50,291 bases of DNA from Vulcanimicrobiota bacterium (GTDB taxonomy: Bacteria; Vulcanimicrobiota; Vulcanimicrobiia; Vulcanimicrobiales; Vulcanimicrobiaceae): NCBI GenBank assembly GCA_019240755.1, contig JAFAXS010000111.1, positions 1-50,291 of the forward strand, in the 5' to 3' direction. The position numbers and the translations under genes were made by a program. Shown in pieces: positions 1-8,253 of this stretch; the stretch's first letter is position 1; each line of letters begins with the position of its first letter. Under the pieces are notes generated by a model, which made no database searches, was not told the origin of the DNA, and worked only from the letters and a program-made list of their open reading frames with translations.

Positions 1-329
1 GTCAGCTCGCAGGTCGCGCAAACTTCGCCACTCTCGCCGTCGCGCATTTCGTGTACGAACACGCACTTTCGCTCGCCGAAGCTGACGAAGTGCGACCATA
101 CCTCGACGATGGCGCCGGCGAAGAGTTCGCGTTTGTAAGCGATGTTCTGCTGCACGCCGGCCATGCCACGATTGGTCTCGCGAAGGTACGCGGGCGTGAT
201 GCCCACCGCCGCCAGCAGATTCCAAGTGGCCTCGTCAAACTTGCCGACGTACCACATCACGTTCATGTGCCCCATGTGGTCGCACTGCCAGGGAAACACG
301 GTTCCGCGGTACGTCAGGATCGGCTTCAA
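1..329 (-). CDS. Acyl-CoA thioesterase, hotdog fold (partial, 3' end outside window)
   Basis: The reverse strand reads an open frame that runs off the left edge. Near its N-terminus it has the motif PWQCDHMGHMNVMWYV, the signature of 4-hydroxybenzoyl-CoA thioesterase-like hotdog proteins (catalytic Asp in the D-x-MGHxN context), followed by a long-helix segment (FDEATWNLL). Such enzymes hydrolyse acyl-CoA thioesters in the cytoplasm. I place the start at a TTG at 329 because the strand TYRGTVFPW leads into the motif; a GTG at 299 would cut into that strand. No ATG is available in frame. It lies 13 nt downstream of the RDD gene on the same strand and may be co-transcribed with it. The substrate cannot be told from sequence. 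Confidence 0.8.
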   Translation of the reverse strand, partial: MKPILTYRGTVFPWQCDHMGHMNVMWYVGKFDEATWNLLAAVGITPAYLRETNRGMAGVQQNIAYKRELFAGAIVEVWSHFVSFGERKCVFVHEMRDGESGEVCATCEL

Positions 330-342
330 CGGGAGTCCCGCA

Positions 343-1083
343 TCACAGCCGCTCCAGCAGCGATTCGCTATCGAGTCGCGCGAGTTCGGGCGGGACGCGG
401 TCGCGAATCCGATCCGCGAGCTGCCCCGCAAGAATGGCGCGGCGTTCGCGACTCAACTCGTCGCGGCGGTCCAGGAAGCGCTTGATGAGGGATCGTTCTT
501 CGCCGCTGAGATACGCCGTAGGCGAGTAGACGGGTTCGGTTGCGCGCGCGTTCAGTTGCGGCACCGCTAAGCGCGCGTCGCGCACCACGATCGTGCCGGC
601 CGCAAGGTCGCCCAACCGCTTGTTCTCGCTCGAAAGCAACGCGCTCACCATCGAGAGCAGGTAATAGCCCAGCGTCGCTTCGCCCACGCGAATCAGGTTG
701 CGAATCAGCGACGCGCCGAAGTCGATCGGATAGCCGCCGTCGCGCACGACGCGAATCCCCAGCAGTCTCTTCCCCGGCGTCTGACCGTTCCACAGCGCCT
801 CAAAGACGATGAAGTAGCCGAAAAATACCGCGAAGACGACGACGACCACGATTGCGAGGGCGATGCTCCGCACCACCTTGGCCTCGCCGGAGCTGAGCAC
901 GTGCATCCTCTGCGCCGGCGGAACGTGCTGTAACGCCAGCACCGCCCCCACGACGATCGCCAGCAGCGTCGCAAGCTGAATCAGCTGATCCAGCGCCAGC
1001 GCCAGAAAGCGACTGCCCAAGCCCGCGAGCTCGTAGGAGAATGCAATGCTCTCCGGCGTTCGAACGTCGATCGTGCGATCCAC
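343..1083 (-). CDS. RDD family membrane protein
   Basis: The 246-residue product opens with VDRTIDVRTPESIAF and then the RDD-type segment GLGSRFLALALDQLIQ, where the family name residues (Arg, Asp, Asp) are partly replaced. Hydrophobic helices follow at about residues 30-52 and 70-95, then the family hallmark WNGQTPGKRLLGIRVV and a third hydrophobic stretch. The tail of about 70 residues is charged and soluble (RRDELSRERRAILAGQLADR). I chose the GTG at 1083 because upstream residues do not resemble the family and would run into the divergent gene. RDD proteins commonly sit beside SpoIIM, MoxR and DUF58 genes, as here. The molecular role of the family is poorly defined; transport or membrane scaffolding are possibilities. 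Confidence 0.85.
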   Translation of the reverse strand: MDRTIDVRTPESIAFSYELAGLGSRFLALALDQLIQLATLLAIVVGAVLALQHVPPAQRMHVLSSGEAKVVRSIALAIVVVVVFAVFFGYFIVFEALWNGQTPGKRLLGIRVVRDGGYPIDFGASLIRNLIRVGEATLGYYLLSMVSALLSSENKRLGDLAAGTIVVRDARLAVPQLNARATEPVYSPTAYLSGEERSLIKRFLDRRDELSRERRAILAGQLADRIRDRVPPELARLDSESLLERL

Positions 1084-1127
1084 ACGGCATAGGTTCGACG
1101 GACGCCCGGCGCCAAACTCCGCCAGCG

Positions 1128-2138
1128 TTGGACCAGACACTCTTTGTCGAGCGGCGCTCGCCCACGTGGCAGCGCTTGGACGAGTTGCTGCGGCGCATCG
1201 AGCGCCGCGGCGTGCGCGCCTTGGGCTCCGATGAAGTCTTGGAGCTGGCGCGTCTCTACCGCGCGGTTACGAGCGATCTCGCGTGTGCCCAAGGACGCGG
1301 CTACGGTGAATCGCTGCTCGAATATTTGAACCGCAGCGTGGCGCGCGCACACGCGCAGGTCTACGCGCGCGCTCCGGAGAGCGGCCTCGCGCGCATCGGC
1401 GATTTTTATGCGCGAACGTTTCCGCGCGAGGTTCGGCGTTCACTGCCCTACGTCGCGCTGTGCGCGGCCCTCACCGTCGCGTGCGCCGTCGTCGCGTTCG
1501 TCTTGGTGCGCGATCATCCGGCCGACGCCTACGCGTTCTTGCCCAAGTTCATGGTCTCCGAGCACATCCGCAAGGGTTTGCACGACTCCAACTTCGCCGT
1601 TGATCCCTCGTTCGCACCGGCGATGTCGGCGGCGATCATCGCCAACAACGTGCGGGTGGCGATCGTCGCCTTCGCGGGGTGTGTGACGCTCGGCGCGCTG
1701 ACGCTCTACATCATCTCGTTCAACGGCTTGATGCTCGGCGGCACGGCTGCGCTCTTCACCAACGGCGGTTTCGGACGCGACTTCTGGGCGACGATCGCGC
1801 CGCACGGCGTGATCGAGCTCACCGCCATTCAAATCGCCGGCGGCGCGGGGCTGCTGATTGCGGCGGGCGTCGTGTTTCCGGGCCGCCTGCGCCGGCGCGA
1901 CGCAATCGTCGCCAACGCTCGGCGTGCCGGCACCCTGATCGTCGGTGTGGCTTCGATGTTGATCGTCGCGGGCACGATCGAGGCGTTCGTTTCACCGCGG
2001 CGGCTGCCGGAATCGGTGCGCATCCTCGTTGGGGTCATCACGTTGAGCGGGCTACTACTGTATTTTGCGAGCGCCTGGCAGCGCACGTCCTTCGACTCCG
2101 CTCAGGATGACAAAGCTAAAGTAGGGCGCGGCGCTTAG
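1128..2138 (+). CDS. SpoIIM (stage II sporulation protein M) family membrane protein
   Basis: The 336-residue protein has a soluble N-terminal part (LDQTLFVERRSPTWQRL, DEVLELARLYRAVTSDLA) typical of SpoIIM-like proteins, a first hydrophobic helix near residues 108-128, then several helices with the family features NNVRVAIVAFAGCVTLG and APHGVIELTAIQIAGGAGL. The start is a TTG at 1128; the frame stays open upstream to 1041 but that part is unlike the family. The divergent RDD gene begins 44 nt away. The C-terminal tail RTSFDSAQDDKAKVGRGA is encoded by an interspersed hairpin repeat at 2088-2112, so it is probably not native to the family. The 3' end overlaps the convergent DUF58 gene by 23 nt. 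The family name does not imply sporulation: it is widespread in non-sporulating bacteria beside MoxR genes. Confidence 0.87.
   Translation: MDQTLFVERRSPTWQRLDELLRRIERRGVRALGSDEVLELARLYRAVTSDLACAQGRGYGESLLEYLNRSVARAHAQVYARAPESGLARIGDFYARTFPREVRRSLPYVALCAALTVACAVVAFVLVRDHPADAYAFLPKFMVSEHIRKGLHDSNFAVDPSFAPAMSAAIIANNVRVAIVAFAGCVTLGALTLYIISFNGLMLGGTAALFTNGGFGRDFWATIAPHGVIELTAIQIAGGAGLLIAAGVVFPGRLRRRDAIVANARRAGTLIVGVASMLIVAGTIEAFVSPRRLPESVRILVGVITLSGLLLYFASAWQRTSFDSAQDDKAKVGRGA
2088..2112 (-). repeat. Hairpin repeat copy 1 (loop type GCGGAGT)
   Basis: On the minus strand it reads TGTCATCCTGAGC then GGAGTCGAAGGA; TCCT and AGGA pair around a 12-nt loop. It encodes the last residues of the SpoIIM protein on the plus strand and begins 3 nt after the DUF58 stop codon on the minus strand, so it may act as a terminator or mRNA end for both convergent genes. 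Confidence 0.85.
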
Positions 2139-3438
2139 CTCGGAGGTATTCGTCGATCAACGCGGTCGAGAGTTGCTTCGCCGGCACGTCGATCACGAGC
2201 GCTCCCGTGCGCTCGAGCAGCGCCTTCGCCGCGCGCCGTTCGTTTGACAAACCGACGGCAATGTCGTAGCGATAGGCTTGTGTGACGGTCTGCGGTTCGG
2301 TTGCGAGCGCCGCATTGACCGCCGCGTCGTTCATGAACACGCAGACCAGCAGGTGGCGGCGCGCTAGCGACGCGGCTTCCGCGAGCAGCGTCGCCTGCGC
2401 GAGCGGATCGATAACGTCGGTGAGCAGCACGATCATCGAGCGCTTGTGCAGGTGGTGGCGCAGATAGCCGAACGCGCGCGAGTAGTTGGCCTCTTCGAAA
2501 CGCGGCTCCAGATCGTACAGGGCGTTCGTCAGGTTCGAGATTGGCAAATGCGTGGAACGCGGCGCCTGCGCCGCGAGAATTCTCTGCGCGAACGCCACCA
2601 GGCCCACGCGGTCGCTAGCGAGGCCCGCGATCGTGGCGAGCGACAGGGCCGCTTGTACGGCGTAGTCGAGTTTGCGGCGATCGTCGATGCGCGCCGTCAT
2701 CAGGCGGCCGCAGTCGAGCAGCAGCATGATATTTTGGCTGCGCTCCACCTCGTACTGCGCGACCATCAGTTTGCCTCGGCGCGCCGTGGCCTTCCAATCC
2801 ACGGAACGAAACGGATCGCCGTCGGCCCATTCGCGGAGCGATTCGAACTCCGTGCCGATACCGCGCAGCTTCATGCGGCGCAGCCCCGCTTCGATCGTCC
2901 GGTTGCGTACGTGCAGCGCGCCGTAACGCTCGACGGCCGAAAGGTCGGGATAGACGCGAATCTTTCCTTGCGCCGGAATGCGGACGCGGCGGCGCAGCAG
3001 GCCCACGGGGCTTTCGTACCAGACGTACAGCGCGCCGAGCGTGTCGGCGCCGCGCGCGATCGGCACCACGGGACGCGTGGCGGTGACGCGGCTGCGCGGC
3101 GGCACGGCGGCGATCGTTTCGTCGGCGTCGAAGCGCAGCGTGCGCGCCGGTGTCTCGAGCACGCCGACGCGAACGGCCGCTGCGCTATGGTTTTCGACGG
3201 TGTATGCAATCGTCGTGGCCACACCCAGCGCGAAATGTTCGGGCGGGGTGCGCTTGACGACGATTTGCGACGCGTGCGGGCCGAGCAGCGCGTCGGCGAT
3301 CGTCGCGAGCGCTAACGCTGCCGCGAGCGCTTCGGCGAGCGGGATGAAAAACGCGACGCCCGGCGAGCATGCCAGCAGCAGCGCGATGACTGCCAGCGTC
3401 CAGAGGAAGCGCGGGGTGAACCACACCGGGAGCCACAT
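2116..3438 (-). CDS. DUF58 domain-containing protein (vWA-like, MoxR partner)
   Basis: The 440-residue product has two N-terminal hydrophobic helices (residues about 10-50), a beta-rich middle section, and the DUF58 core LREWADGDPFRSVDWKATAR followed by a von Willebrand A-like fold with NIMLLLDCGRLM in place of the metal-site strand. DUF58 proteins are encoded next to MoxR AAA ATPases and are thought to be their clients or adaptors. The ATG at 3438 overlaps the TAA stop of the upstream MoxR gene by one base (TAATG), so translation is probably coupled. It is the last gene of the five-gene operon. Its stop codon is followed within 3 nt by a hairpin repeat. Confidence 0.92.
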   Translation of the reverse strand: MWLPVWFTPRFLWTLAVIALLLACSPGVAFFIPLAEALAAALALATIADALLGPHASQIVVKRTPPEHFALGVATTIAYTVENHSAAAVRVGVLETPARTLRFDADETIAAVPPRSRVTATRPVVPIARGADTLGALYVWYESPVGLLRRRVRIPAQGKIRVYPDLSAVERYGALHVRNRTIEAGLRRMKLRGIGTEFESLREWADGDPFRSVDWKATARRGKLMVAQYEVERSQNIMLLLDCGRLMTARIDDRRKLDYAVQAALSLATIAGLASDRVGLVAFAQRILAAQAPRSTHLPISNLTNALYDLEPRFEEANYSRAFGYLRHHLHKRSMIVLLTDVIDPLAQATLLAEAASLARRHLLVCVFMNDAAVNAALATEPQTVTQAYRYDIAVGLSNERRAAKALLERTGALVIDVPAKQLSTALIDEYLRAKRRALL

Positions 3439-4394
3439 TAGCCGCGGGGGACCGCGACGGTCGAGAGGACGTCGCGGAGGATCTCGCGCGCGGAGATGCC
3501 TTCGATCTCCGCGTCGGGCGCGACGATGAGGCGATGTGGAATCACGAGGTCGGCAAGGTCTTTCACGTCGTCGGGCGTTACGAAGTCGCGGCCGCCGATC
3601 GCGGCGGCTGCCTGCGCGGCCGCGAGCAGTTGCACGCCGGCACGTGGTGACGCGCCGAGCGTAATGCGCGGGTGCGCGCGCGTTGTGGCGACGATGCGGT
3701 AGACGTAGTCGCGCACCGAGTCCGACAGATGCACGGCACGCACGGCGGCTTGCGCTTCAAGAATTTTGGCGCTGTTTGTAACGGCCGCAACGTTCGATTC
3801 TTCCAGCCTGCGCGGGTCGAAGCCGGCGGCGAAGCGCGCCAGCAGATCGAGCTCCTGCGCGGCCTGCGGATACCCCGATTCCACCTTGATCATGAAGCGA
3901 TCCACCTGTGCCTCCGGCAGCGGGTACGTGCCTTCGTACTCGATCGGATTCTGCGTCGCGCAGAGCAAGAACGGTTGCGGCAACGGATACGCCACGCCGT
4001 CGATCGTCACGCGGCCCTCTTCCATCGCCTCGAGCAGCGCCGCTTGCGTCTTGGGCGGCGTCCGGTTGACTTCGTCGGCCAGCACGACGTTGGCGACGAT
4101 CGGCCCCGTGCGCGTGGTGAACTGCGCCGTTTGCGGATTGAAGACCGTCGTGCCGACGACGTCCGACGGCATCAGATCCGGCGTAAACGCGATGCGCCGA
4201 AAATCAACGCCGAGCAGCAGCGCGAGCGCGCGGACCGCGAGCGTCTTGCCCGTGCCGGGCACGCCCTCGATCAGCACGTGGCCGCGCGCCAGCAACGCGA
4301 CCGTCAGGCCGAGCGTCACGCGCTCCGCGCCGACGAGCACGCGCTCCATGCCCGCGCCGATGCGGGCGGCGAGATTGGCAACGGAATCGTTCAC
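3438..4394 (-). CDS. MoxR family AAA+ ATPase
   Basis: The 318-residue ATPase has Walker A GVPGTGKT (residues 44-51), Walker B VVLADEVNR, the sensor-like segment ATQNPIEYEGTYPLPEAQ and the MoxR C-terminal lid (ITLGASPRAGVQLL, FVTPDDVKDLA). MoxR ATPases act as chaperones for assembly or metal loading of vWA-domain proteins and in envelope stress. The GTG start at 4394 overlaps the stop of the upstream DUF4350 gene (GTGA), fixing the start; the open frame continues upstream but that part is not MoxR-like. Length is normal for the family. The DUF58 partner follows at once. Confidence 0.95.
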   Translation of the reverse strand: MNDSVANLAARIGAGMERVLVGAERVTLGLTVALLARGHVLIEGVPGTGKTLAVRALALLLGVDFRRIAFTPDLMPSDVVGTTVFNPQTAQFTTRTGPIVANVVLADEVNRTPPKTQAALLEAMEEGRVTIDGVAYPLPQPFLLCATQNPIEYEGTYPLPEAQVDRFMIKVESGYPQAAQELDLLARFAAGFDPRRLEESNVAAVTNSAKILEAQAAVRAVHLSDSVRDYVYRIVATTRAHPRITLGASPRAGVQLLAAAQAAAAIGGRDFVTPDDVKDLADLVIPHRLIVAPDAEIEGISAREILRDVLSTVAVPRG

Positions 4395-5353
4395 GCCAGG
4401 CCCTTTCGCGTACGGAAGTCCAGCGCCGCTTGCCGGACGACGTCGTCGCCGGCTGCGCGCTTGCGGGAGCGGCGCAGCAGTTCGGCCACGGCGGTGATGT
4501 AATCCGACGAGTCGCGTTCGTCGTCGCGCGCGGCGCGATACGGCGGCGCGAACGGCACGTTGGCGCCGATCAGCGCGAGCAGCGCGATCGCCACGGCGAC
4601 CCACGCCGCGGCGCGAACCGTCGCCGGCAGCACGCTCCAGAGCGACGGCGTATCGCTGTAGCCATGCACGTATTCGTCGAACGCGACGGGGCCGGCGCCG
4701 GCGATCGCGTTGTACGCGAAGCACAGATTGCCGGCACTGCGCAGGTGCGCGTTACCGAAGAGCGCCGGCGCGGTAACCGCGATCACCTCGCCGCGGCCGA
4801 ACCGATACGCTAGCGCGACGATGCCTTGGCCGCTCGCCAGCAGCGGCACGCCGCGCGGCGTCGCGAACGGAAAGATCCAATCGATCGCGCCGGTCACCCG
4901 CCGCACGCCCAACGTGTAGGCGTTGCGCGCGAGCGCGATCGCGTCGCGTCCACCGCCGTTGCGCAGGGTCGTGCCGACGCCGGGCGTCACGTCGGCGCTG
5001 CCTGCGAACTCCGCGTCGATCGCCACCAGCCGTCCGCCGTTCTCAACGAACCGGCGCAGGCTCAGCGCGTCGTGTTCGTCGAGCGCAATCGCCGAGGGGT
5101 CGTTTTCGTATCCGGTGAGGATCAGCGTACGCACCGACGGCGCGAGGATGTCGAGCGGGCTTTCGAACCGCGTCACCGGAACGCCGGCCGCGCGCAGCAC
5201 TTCGTACAGCGCGCGATAACCGTTCGGGCCCGTATCGTAGCTGGAAAAGACGGACGGCGGTTGCTTCGGCGGTGCGCCGCTCGTCAGTGCGATCAGCGCT
5301 ATGACGGCGATGCCCGCGATGAAGAGTATAACCTCGAAGCGGAGCTTAGTCAT
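4391..5353 (-). CDS. DUF4350 domain-containing membrane protein
   Basis: The 320-residue protein has an N-terminal transmembrane helix (residues about 7-25), then the DUF4350 pattern PSVFSSYDTGPNGYRALYEVL, an extracytoplasmic domain including LILTGYENDPSAIALDEHD and GGRLVAIDA, and a second helix near residues 245-270 before a basic cytoplasmic tail. DUF4350 genes recur between DUF4129 and MoxR genes; the domain resembles a glutamine-amidotransferase-like fold and its function is unknown. The ATG at 5353 overlaps the DUF4129 stop (ATGA), and its own stop overlaps the MoxR start (GTGA). Confidence 0.88.
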   Translation of the reverse strand: MTKLRFEVILFIAGIAVIALIALTSGAPPKQPPSVFSSYDTGPNGYRALYEVLRAAGVPVTRFESPLDILAPSVRTLILTGYENDPSAIALDEHDALSLRRFVENGGRLVAIDAEFAGSADVTPGVGTTLRNGGGRDAIALARNAYTLGVRRVTGAIDWIFPFATPRGVPLLASGQGIVALAYRFGRGEVIAVTAPALFGNAHLRSAGNLCFAYNAIAGAGPVAFDEYVHGYSDTPSLWSVLPATVRAAAWVAVAIALLALIGANVPFAPPYRAARDDERDSSDYITAVAELLRRSRKRAAGDDVVRQAALDFRTRKGLA

Positions 5354-6126
5354 GCTTTGTCCCTCGACTCTGCTCGGGATGACAAAAAGTCAAAGGCTGT
5401 CGCAGCCGTCTGCCACTGCGGCGCGTCGATTGGGCGTTCGGCATAAGCCGTTTGCACGAACGGAGCGGCGACCGCATCGAACGCCGGAACCAGCGGTGCA
5501 CCCCTTGCGCGCAACGCGGCGCGCAGATCGCCGACCGTCGCGCTGGGAGCCCCCGCAATCAAACCGCGCCGGCTCAGCGCCGCGACGGCGGCGGCGAAGA
5601 GCCGCAGCGCGGCATTGCCGAACTCGCCCCGATTCGCGAAATAGCAGGCCTCGCGGTAGAGCGCGTCGGGATCGGCTCCCGCTTCGAGGGGTTCCGCGAT
5701 CGCGCGCCGGGCCCGGCGGCTGCGCTGCACGTTGCGCGTCAGCCGGACGCCGACCGCGAGCAGCGTCAGGCCGACGAGCGCCAACAATGCGTAGCCGATC
5801 GCGTTGGCCGCGCGTTCGCCGACGTGCGCGCGCGATGCAATGGAGCGCCACAGGTCATCCCACCGCCCCGCGATCCAGTTCCACGCGCGTTGCCACCACG
5901 GCACAGGCGGCACGTGCGCCGGAGCGAGCGTTAACCGGTAGCGGCCGGGAATCGAAAGCTCGCGGCGCGCGAGCGCGCCGAGATCCGGCGTACGCGGACG
6001 CACCCGCGACGGCGGTCCCGCAAGCCGTTCGGCTCGGTGCGCCGGGTTGGCGTGCAGCCACCGTTCGACCAGCGCCTCGCGCGACGGTGCCGCGACCGCG
6101 GTCGCGGCGACCAGCGCGGCGATCAC
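5350..6126 (-). CDS. DUF4129 domain-containing membrane protein
   Basis: The 258-residue product begins with a signal-like helix (VIAALVAATAVAA), has a short periplasmic region, a transmembrane helix near residues 123-143 (IGYALLALVGLTLLAVGV), and the cytoplasmic DUF4129 helix pattern CYFANRGEFGNAALRLFAAAVAAL. The GTG at 6126 overlaps the upstream stop (GTGA). The last residues, FLSSRAESRDKA, are encoded by an interspersed hairpin repeat (5361-5384), so the native C-terminus has probably been replaced or extended. The open frame continues upstream on the reverse strand but is a shadow of the preceding gene. Role unknown; the family is tied to MoxR/DUF58 clusters and sometimes to transglutaminase-like partners. 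Confidence 0.83.
   Translation of the reverse strand: MIAALVAATAVAAPSREALVERWLHANPAHRAERLAGPPSRVRPRTPDLGALARRELSIPGRYRLTLAPAHVPPVPWWQRAWNWIAGRWDDLWRSIASRAHVGERAANAIGYALLALVGLTLLAVGVRLTRNVQRSRRARRAIAEPLEAGADPDALYREACYFANRGEFGNAALRLFAAAVAALSRRGLIAGAPSATVGDLRAALRARGAPLVPAFDAVAAPFVQTAYAERPIDAPQWQTAATAFDFLSSRAESRDKA
5361..5384 (-). repeat. Hairpin repeat copy 2 (compensated stem)
   Basis: The minus strand reads TGTCATCCCGAGC then AGAGTCGAGGGACA. Relative to copy 1 the stem pair T-A is changed to C-G on both sides (CCC/GGG), so pairing is kept. Flanking TTTGTC and GACAAA also pair. It encodes the last residues of the DUF4129 protein and lies 8 nt upstream of the DUF4350 start codon, inside the operon. 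Confidence 0.8.
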
Positions 6127-7064
6127 GCCGGCTGGGCCGCAGTCAATTGTTCCAGGCCCGCCTCGAGATCGAACGCCTCGCGGCGAATACGCACGTCGAA
6201 ATAGTAGACGGCCAGCACTACTACCGTAAAGGGCGTCACCAGCGCCTGCGGCAGCGATTGCACGATGGCCTGCAGTGCGGGCAAGTGCACCAATGCGAGG
6301 AACATGCCGAGGGCGCTGAAGAGCATTGAGGCCGTGAAGATCATCGCCGTGGTGGCAATCGCGACGAGCAGCGCCCGCCAGAATTCGCCGCGGTTGAAGA
6401 TGCGCGCAAAGCCAAGCGCCAACGACGCGGCCACGCCGGTACCTTCGATGACGCACGAATACATCGCAAAGTTCATCGCCAAAACTAGCACTAAGAGGAG
6501 CGGCAGCATCACGCCGAAGATGATCAGCACCACGATCAGGCCGAAGACGATTGCGAGCGCTTTCGCCGCGGCGGCGAAGACGACGCTTACTGACACAATG
6601 AGCAGTACGCCGACGGCCAGCGTCGCGAGATACCACATCACGAACACGAGCAGCTCGACGCCGAGCAATCCCACTATCGCCGTCCAGCGACGCAACACCC
6701 GCTCGTAACACGCGCGAAATTCGACGGGGCGCCCGCGATAGAGCCGTGCGACGCCCACCGCGACGGCATTGAGCGCGAACGGCCAGATCGCATAAGTCAA
6801 CACGACCGTCGCCACGAGGGGTGCGAGGCCGCCCGGCGAGTTGTAGAAGGCCCACGGATTGACGCTGCCCGCCTGACCCGGATGCTGGAAGACGCGCAGC
6901 ATATCGGCCAGCTGCGATCCGGAGTTGAGATCCATGACGTACTCCAGAATTGCGGTGGGCAGCACCAGCACGAGCACGATCGCGACGAACGGCACGATGT
7001 TCCGGATATACAGTGTAACGGCTCGGTCGAAAATCTCGCCGAAGCCCAACGAGCGAAGCTCCAT
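6123..7064 (-). CDS. Polytopic membrane protein (glycerophosphodiester-phosphodiesterase membrane-domain-like), first gene of MoxR operon
   Basis: The 313-residue protein starts MELRSLGFGEIFDRAVTLY, a typical opening of DUF7544/GDPD-membrane-domain-like proteins, and has about six hydrophobic segments (for example LVFVMWYLATLAVGVLLIV and the long run after AKALAIVFGLIVV). It has no catalytic motif I can see. The ATG at 7064 is well supported by that conserved opening; the frame is open upstream but unlike the family. It shares base 7064 with the start of the divergent phosphoesterase gene, so neither gene has a conventional separate 5' leader. It overlaps the DUF4129 gene by 4 nt and probably leads the operon. 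Confidence 0.8.
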   Translation of the reverse strand: MELRSLGFGEIFDRAVTLYIRNIVPFVAIVLVLVLPTAILEYVMDLNSGSQLADMLRVFQHPGQAGSVNPWAFYNSPGGLAPLVATVVLTYAIWPFALNAVAVGVARLYRGRPVEFRACYERVLRRWTAIVGLLGVELLVFVMWYLATLAVGVLLIVSVSVVFAAAAKALAIVFGLIVVLIIFGVMLPLLLVLVLAMNFAMYSCVIEGTGVAASLALGFARIFNRGEFWRALLVAIATTAMIFTASMLFSALGMFLALVHLPALQAIVQSLPQALVTPFTVVVLAVYYFDVRIRREAFDLEAGLEQLTAAQPA

Positions 7065-8146
7065 TGCGCGCCAACTTCTGGCGGCTGTGCTCGGAGCCCC
7101 CTTCGAGCCGGCTGGCGTCCTGTAGCGGCGACGCGGGAAAGCCGCATCTCCAGTTGAACGCGCCCGACGTGGCAAACGGGTCGAGCCCGATCAAGACCGT
7201 CGTAATTATCGTCAAAGAAAATCACACGTACGATAACTATTTTGGAACGTTTCCCGGCGGAAACGGCGACGCGAGCCTGCCGCAAGCGCCGAACCCTCCG
7301 TCGTTCGATCCGAGCCACACGCACCAAGCGTGGCTCAATCGGGCGACCGGCGCGGTCCGCATGGGATACCGAGAGGCCGACATTCCGGCGTACTTTTCGT
7401 ACGCGCGGCAGTTCACGCTGTGCGATAACTACTTCACGGCGGTCGCCGGTCCGTCGACGCCCAATCATTTGATGCTGGTCGCGGCCGACTCTCCGGTGAT
7501 CAACAACGTGCCGTCGTCGACGCCGCCGTTCGATCTGAAATCGCTCCCGGATCAACTCGACGCGGCAGGCCTCACGTGGGGAAGTTATACGAGCGGCTAT
7601 CCTTTTACGCTGATCAAGAACCTGGGCCGGCGCAACATGCGGCCGCAGAGCGATTTTGCCGCGGATGCCGCAGCCGGAAAACTGCCCAGCGTCTCGTGGA
7701 TCTACGGGCCAAGCGGGCTCGACGAACATCCGACGGCCAACGTTACGGATGGGATGAACTGGACGGCCGGCATCGTCAACGCAATCGGACAGGGCCCCCA
7801 ATGGAGCGCCGCGGCGGTCTTCATCACGTGGGACGATTGGGGCGGCTGGTACGATCACGTGGATCCGCCGCAACTGGAGACCTGGAGCGACGGGACGCAG
7901 TTCTATCCCGGTGGGCGGGTGGGGTGCCTGGCTATCAGTCCGTACGCCAAGCGAGGCTTCGTCTCGCACGCGCAGCACACGCACGTGAGCGTCGTGAAGT
8001 TCTGCGAGAACGTCTTCGGGCTGTCCCCGATCAACGCTCGCGCAACAGCGTCCGACGGCATGGAGGACTGCTTCGACTTCACCGCGCCGCCGAATCTGAC
8101 GCCGCCGCAGGCTTTACAGTTTCTTCATCCCTCGGCCTTACCATGA
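7064..8146 (+). CDS. Phosphoesterase / phospholipase C-like protein (PF04185), alkaline phosphatase superfamily
   Basis: The 360-residue product carries the PF04185 features IKTVVIIVKENHTYDNYFG (Glu-Asn metal site), FTLCDNYFTAVAGPSTPNH, ITWDDWGGWYDHVDPP and ISPYAKRGFVSHAQHTH. These secreted enzymes hydrolyse phosphodiesters or phospholipid head groups. The only usable start in frame is a TTG at 7064; it gives LASC, a plausible lipobox, near residue 20, but without the hydrophobic core expected before it. That core (QLLAAVLGA) is present one frame away, so a frameshift near the C5 run at 7097-7101 is possible. A paralogue lies at 32553. The genes downstream converge on it. Confidence 0.88.
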   Translation: MRANFWRLCSEPPSSRLASCSGDAGKPHLQLNAPDVANGSSPIKTVVIIVKENHTYDNYFGTFPGGNGDASLPQAPNPPSFDPSHTHQAWLNRATGAVRMGYREADIPAYFSYARQFTLCDNYFTAVAGPSTPNHLMLVAADSPVINNVPSSTPPFDLKSLPDQLDAAGLTWGSYTSGYPFTLIKNLGRRNMRPQSDFAADAAAGKLPSVSWIYGPSGLDEHPTANVTDGMNWTAGIVNAIGQGPQWSAAAVFITWDDWGGWYDHVDPPQLETWSDGTQFYPGGRVGCLAISPYAKRGFVSHAQHTHVSVVKFCENVFGLSPINARATASDGMEDCFDFTAPPNLTPPQALQFLHPSALP

Positions 8147-8226
8147 GGCCATGGGACCGGAGCTGCCGCGCCGACGAGGTGGCAGAGTCTGGGGGATACC
8201 GGCCGAGCGCGGCATCCGGGCCCTCG

Positions 8227-8250
8227 TCCTTCGGCAGGCTCAGGATGACA
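8227..8250 (-). repeat. Hairpin repeat copy 3 (loop type GCCTGCC)
   Basis: The minus strand reads TGTCATCCTGAGC then CTGCCGAAGGA. It begins 3 nt after the stop codon of the minus-strand deacetylase and lies in the 107-nt gap before the convergent phosphoesterase stop; nothing else is evident in that gap. A terminator-like role is plausible, though no T-run follows. Confidence 0.85.
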
Positions 8251-8253
8251 ACG

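Noticed and set aside
1041-2138. SpoIIM as evidence of endospore formation
   Set aside because: SpoIIM-like proteins are widespread in non-sporulating bacteria with MoxR clusters; no other sporulation gene is in the window.
6126-7215. Long N-terminal extension of DUF4129 frame
   Set aside because: The upstream part is out-of-frame sequence of the preceding membrane protein; a GTGA overlap gives the proper start.
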